Shown in pieces: positions 61,721 to 64,000 of a stretch of 64,000 nucleotides of DNA (positions are counted from its first letter, which is position 1; every line of letters begins with the position of its first letter). The DNA is from Cinclus cinclus (taxonomy: Eukaryota; Chordata; Aves; Passeriformes; Cinclidae): contig NC_085059.1 in assembly GCF_963662255.1 (NCBI RefSeq), positions 8,031,234 through 8,095,233 of the forward strand, in the 5' to 3' direction. A program made the translations under genes and the position numbers. The notes beneath the pieces are model-generated. The model was not told the DNA's origin and searched no databases. It was given only the letters and a program-made list of their open reading frames with translations.

Positions 61721-63112
61721 TTTCATTGCTTGCAATACACAATCCAAAAATTCACATAAAAAGCTTCCAGTAAGAGCTGTTTATTTTTCAGTTAACAACT
61801 CCAAGTGGTTTGAAACATACTTCATACCATAACCCAAGAAAAGACATCTGCCTTCTTCCTGCAGACTAGGGCTCACAACCACACCTTCCATTCCTAAATG
61901 TAAGAGTTGCCCTAAGTCTCTCTTTTTTTTTCTTTGCAGGATTTCACGGTACATTTCTGTCCACCCTAAACTCCCCTGCACTGGGGGAGAGTTCACCTTT
62001 AAAGTGCAGTACTACAGCACTGCTGGCCCAACAGACTTTTCTCTGTAACTCCTACTGACATTTGTGATGATACTGTCGATGAAATAAGGAAATAAGGAAA
62101 AGTGCACTTGGGAAGATGGATGGAGGCAGTGCCCCTCCAGTCCTGGAGCTGCTCCTGTTTTGAGCACCTATACATAAGAAGTTCCCAATGAGAGGGCAGC
62201 AAAGTGCTCCTTTACTCTCACCTGTTGAAGCAGCAATGCATCAGCACTGAGCTGCAGAAAGCTGCCCGCCTCCCTTGCCCCTCCTCGAGAATCTCTAACA
62301 TCTTCCCTCAAAGTTTACTAAATCCAGGCTTCAATCTAATGGTATTTACTTAAGTTCTATAAAATTTAATCTATTAGCAGAGATAAAAATTAAAGTCAGT
62401 GTGTTTGTGAGCAGATATTTGTACTTCATTGGCACATCCATTCTCTGCATGCAAGCAGGACACACTTCTAAATTTTTTTTCAGAATTTGACTTAAGAATT
62501 TTAATTAAGCATAAAGAGATCATATTTAAATGATGTGGAAACATCAAGCATGTAAGAAATATTTCTGAACTAGATGTTATAAAAAGCTTTCTTTGTCTGT
62601 ATTTCCTTAACCTATTATTCACCTCATAGTGGAAAATTACTTCAGTAGGATATTAGATTTTAAAGCACCTTAGAAAATAGCATCAAGATTTCATGAGACT
62701 AAATCTCATGTTGTCAATGTGAAACTTCAACTTCAGCAGCCACTGCCATTCCGCCCGGGTCTTTTACGGAAACTTCCTTCACAGAAATTAATGGTAAATG
62801 AAAATTAAACCCAAAGACCTGGGCACTGACCCCCATGCCAGCACTAAGAGCCATGAGCCCTGTCCTGGTATGAGCACTGGAGTAGCCTGTTCCTAAGGTA
62901 CCACAGCTAAAACTCTGCAAGCACACAGTATTTTCCTAATGTATACATCAGATTTTGCTATCCTTGATTATACTGGAAAATGTCTTACCGTGAAATAAAG
63001 ATAAAAGACAGGACTACTTTACATTTACTTTCTATTATTTTTAAAAAACAATAATCCACATAAAAATACTTAGTATTTCATATTGCTAAATCTAACCTAT
63101 GAAATCAGTATA
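61721..63112. other. unique DNA, nothing recognised
   Basis: Unique AT-rich sequence. A short CpG-bearing stretch near 62748-62775 (CCGCCCGGGTC, TTACGGAAAC) stands out. No gene recognised. Confidence 0.5.
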
Positions 63113-63173
63113 CCAAACAAACAAACAAAAAACCAAAACAAAACACAAACAGGAAAAAAAAAAAGAAAAAAAC
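63113..63173 (+). repeat. (CAAA)n / A-rich tract
   Basis: (CAAA)n passing into A-runs broken by C and G, about 60 bases. Same class and orientation as the tracts at 26.8, 28.3, 32.0 and 43.1 kb. Confidence 0.85.
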
Positions 63174-63699
63174 ATGTTTATTTCATAAACACACTGCACT
63201 ACATCTGAACAATTTCAAAAATACATTTCCTAAAATCCTGGGCCCAGCAATAAAATATAGTCAAGTTATTAAAGATGCTGAACATATGTCTATAATTTGC
63301 AGCTTATATTTATGCCCCCTTGGCCTCAGTGAGATTTAAGGACATGTATATATTTTCTTTTTAATCAAGACCTCATTTATGAGGATAATAATGCCTTTAC
63401 AGCATGTATTTTCTACTGTAAGACGCAACACAGAAACCAAATGTGAGGAATATCATCCTTGGCAGCATTCCCTAAGGGAGTTTGAATCTATAAACACATG
63501 GATGTAATGCGTTTGTTAAGGCAATTCTTCTTCCATTCTCTGACAGTTATAATAGAAATAAGATTTTTCTCCTTAGGAAGCAATCCAAATACAATCAAAC
63601 CAATGTATTAATATCCCTTAAATTAATCTTCAACTTTGCAAGTGGTTTAGAAGTCTGTTTTGTGAGAGGCTGGACACAGACATGAGGTAGGAGACACGA

Positions 63700-64000
63700 C
63701 CCATCCCATCCCCATCCCCATCCCCATCCCCATCCCCATCCCCATCCCCATCCCCATCCCATCCCACTCCCATCCCCATCCCCATCCCCATCCCCATCCC
63801 CATCCCCATCCCCATCCCACTCCCATCCCCACTCCCATCCCCATCCCCATCCCCATCCCCATCCCCATCCCCATCCCCATCCCATCCCCATCCCCATCCC
63901 CATCCCATCCCCACTCCCATCCCCATCCCCATCCCCATCCCCATCCCCATCCCCATCCCCATCCCCATCCCCATCCCCATCCCATCCCCATCCCCACTCC
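63700..64000. repeat. (CCCCAT)n hexanucleotide array, open at window end
   Basis: About 300 bases (roughly 50 units) of CCCCAT, with occasional five-base CCCAT and variant CCCACT units at about 63764, 63818, 63830, 63912 and 63995. The array continues past the window. The minus strand reads GGGGAT repeatedly, so runs of four G separated by two bases recur throughout, an ideal pattern for G-quadruplex formation. Open frames on the minus strand (Met-Gly, Gly-Trp and Asp-Gly dipeptide repeats) are consequences of the repeat. Confidence 0.95.

Noticed and set aside
63595..63997. Minus-strand frames of Met-Gly/Gly-Trp/Asp-Gly repeats
   Set aside because: Direct translation of the CCCCAT hexamer array, with no other coding evidence.

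Overview
This window looks like vertebrate, most likely avian, nuclear DNA that carries no recognisable protein-coding gene. The reasons are: AT-rich unique sequence with strong CpG depletion; dense stop codons in all frames outside the tandem repeats; no bacterial-style gene packing or ribosome binding sites; and interspersed repeats that I recognise only as short, old 3' fragments of CR1 LINEs, the dominant retroposon of birds and other sauropsids. I see no Alu, B1/B2 or L1 elements. A bird, possibly a passerine, is my best guess. A turtle or crocodilian cannot be excluded from the sequence alone. The segment could be a gene desert or the inside of a very long intron.

Layout. 1-6.4 kb: unique AT-rich DNA with one CR1 fragment (about 1150-1485, minus strand), a 25-A run and a TA microsatellite. 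6.4-7.2 kb: a 21-bp minisatellite of about 36 units. 7.2-21.5 kb: unique DNA with CpG-retaining blocks that look like conserved non-coding elements (10.1-10.7, 14.0-14.2 and 15.1-15.3 kb) and a striking 192-bp imperfect palindrome (16262-16453). 21.5-22.2 kb: an 18-bp minisatellite of about 36 units. 22.2-35.0 kb: unique DNA, a CR1 3' end at 24.6 kb, and A-rich (CAAA-type) tracts. 35.0-36.2 kb: a 1.2-kb minisatellite of about 62 units of 18 or 20 bp. 36.2-63.7 kb: unique DNA with CR1 ends at 40.5, 47.9 and 51.1 kb, further A-rich tracts, and several isolated palindromic sites (50.6, 55.3, 61.2 and 61.6 kb). 63.7 kb to the end: a CCCCAT hexanucleotide array that runs off the window and is G-quadruplex-prone on the minus strand.

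The longest open reading frames (about 220-450 codons) all lie inside the tandem arrays. They are by-products of repeat units that contain no stop codon, and I do not annotate them as genes. The most interesting signals are the long hairpin at 16.3 kb, the higher-order structure of the three minisatellites, and a strong bias of long A-runs to the plus strand, which may hint at minus-strand transcription through the region. I found no evidence for a novel multi-gene system.
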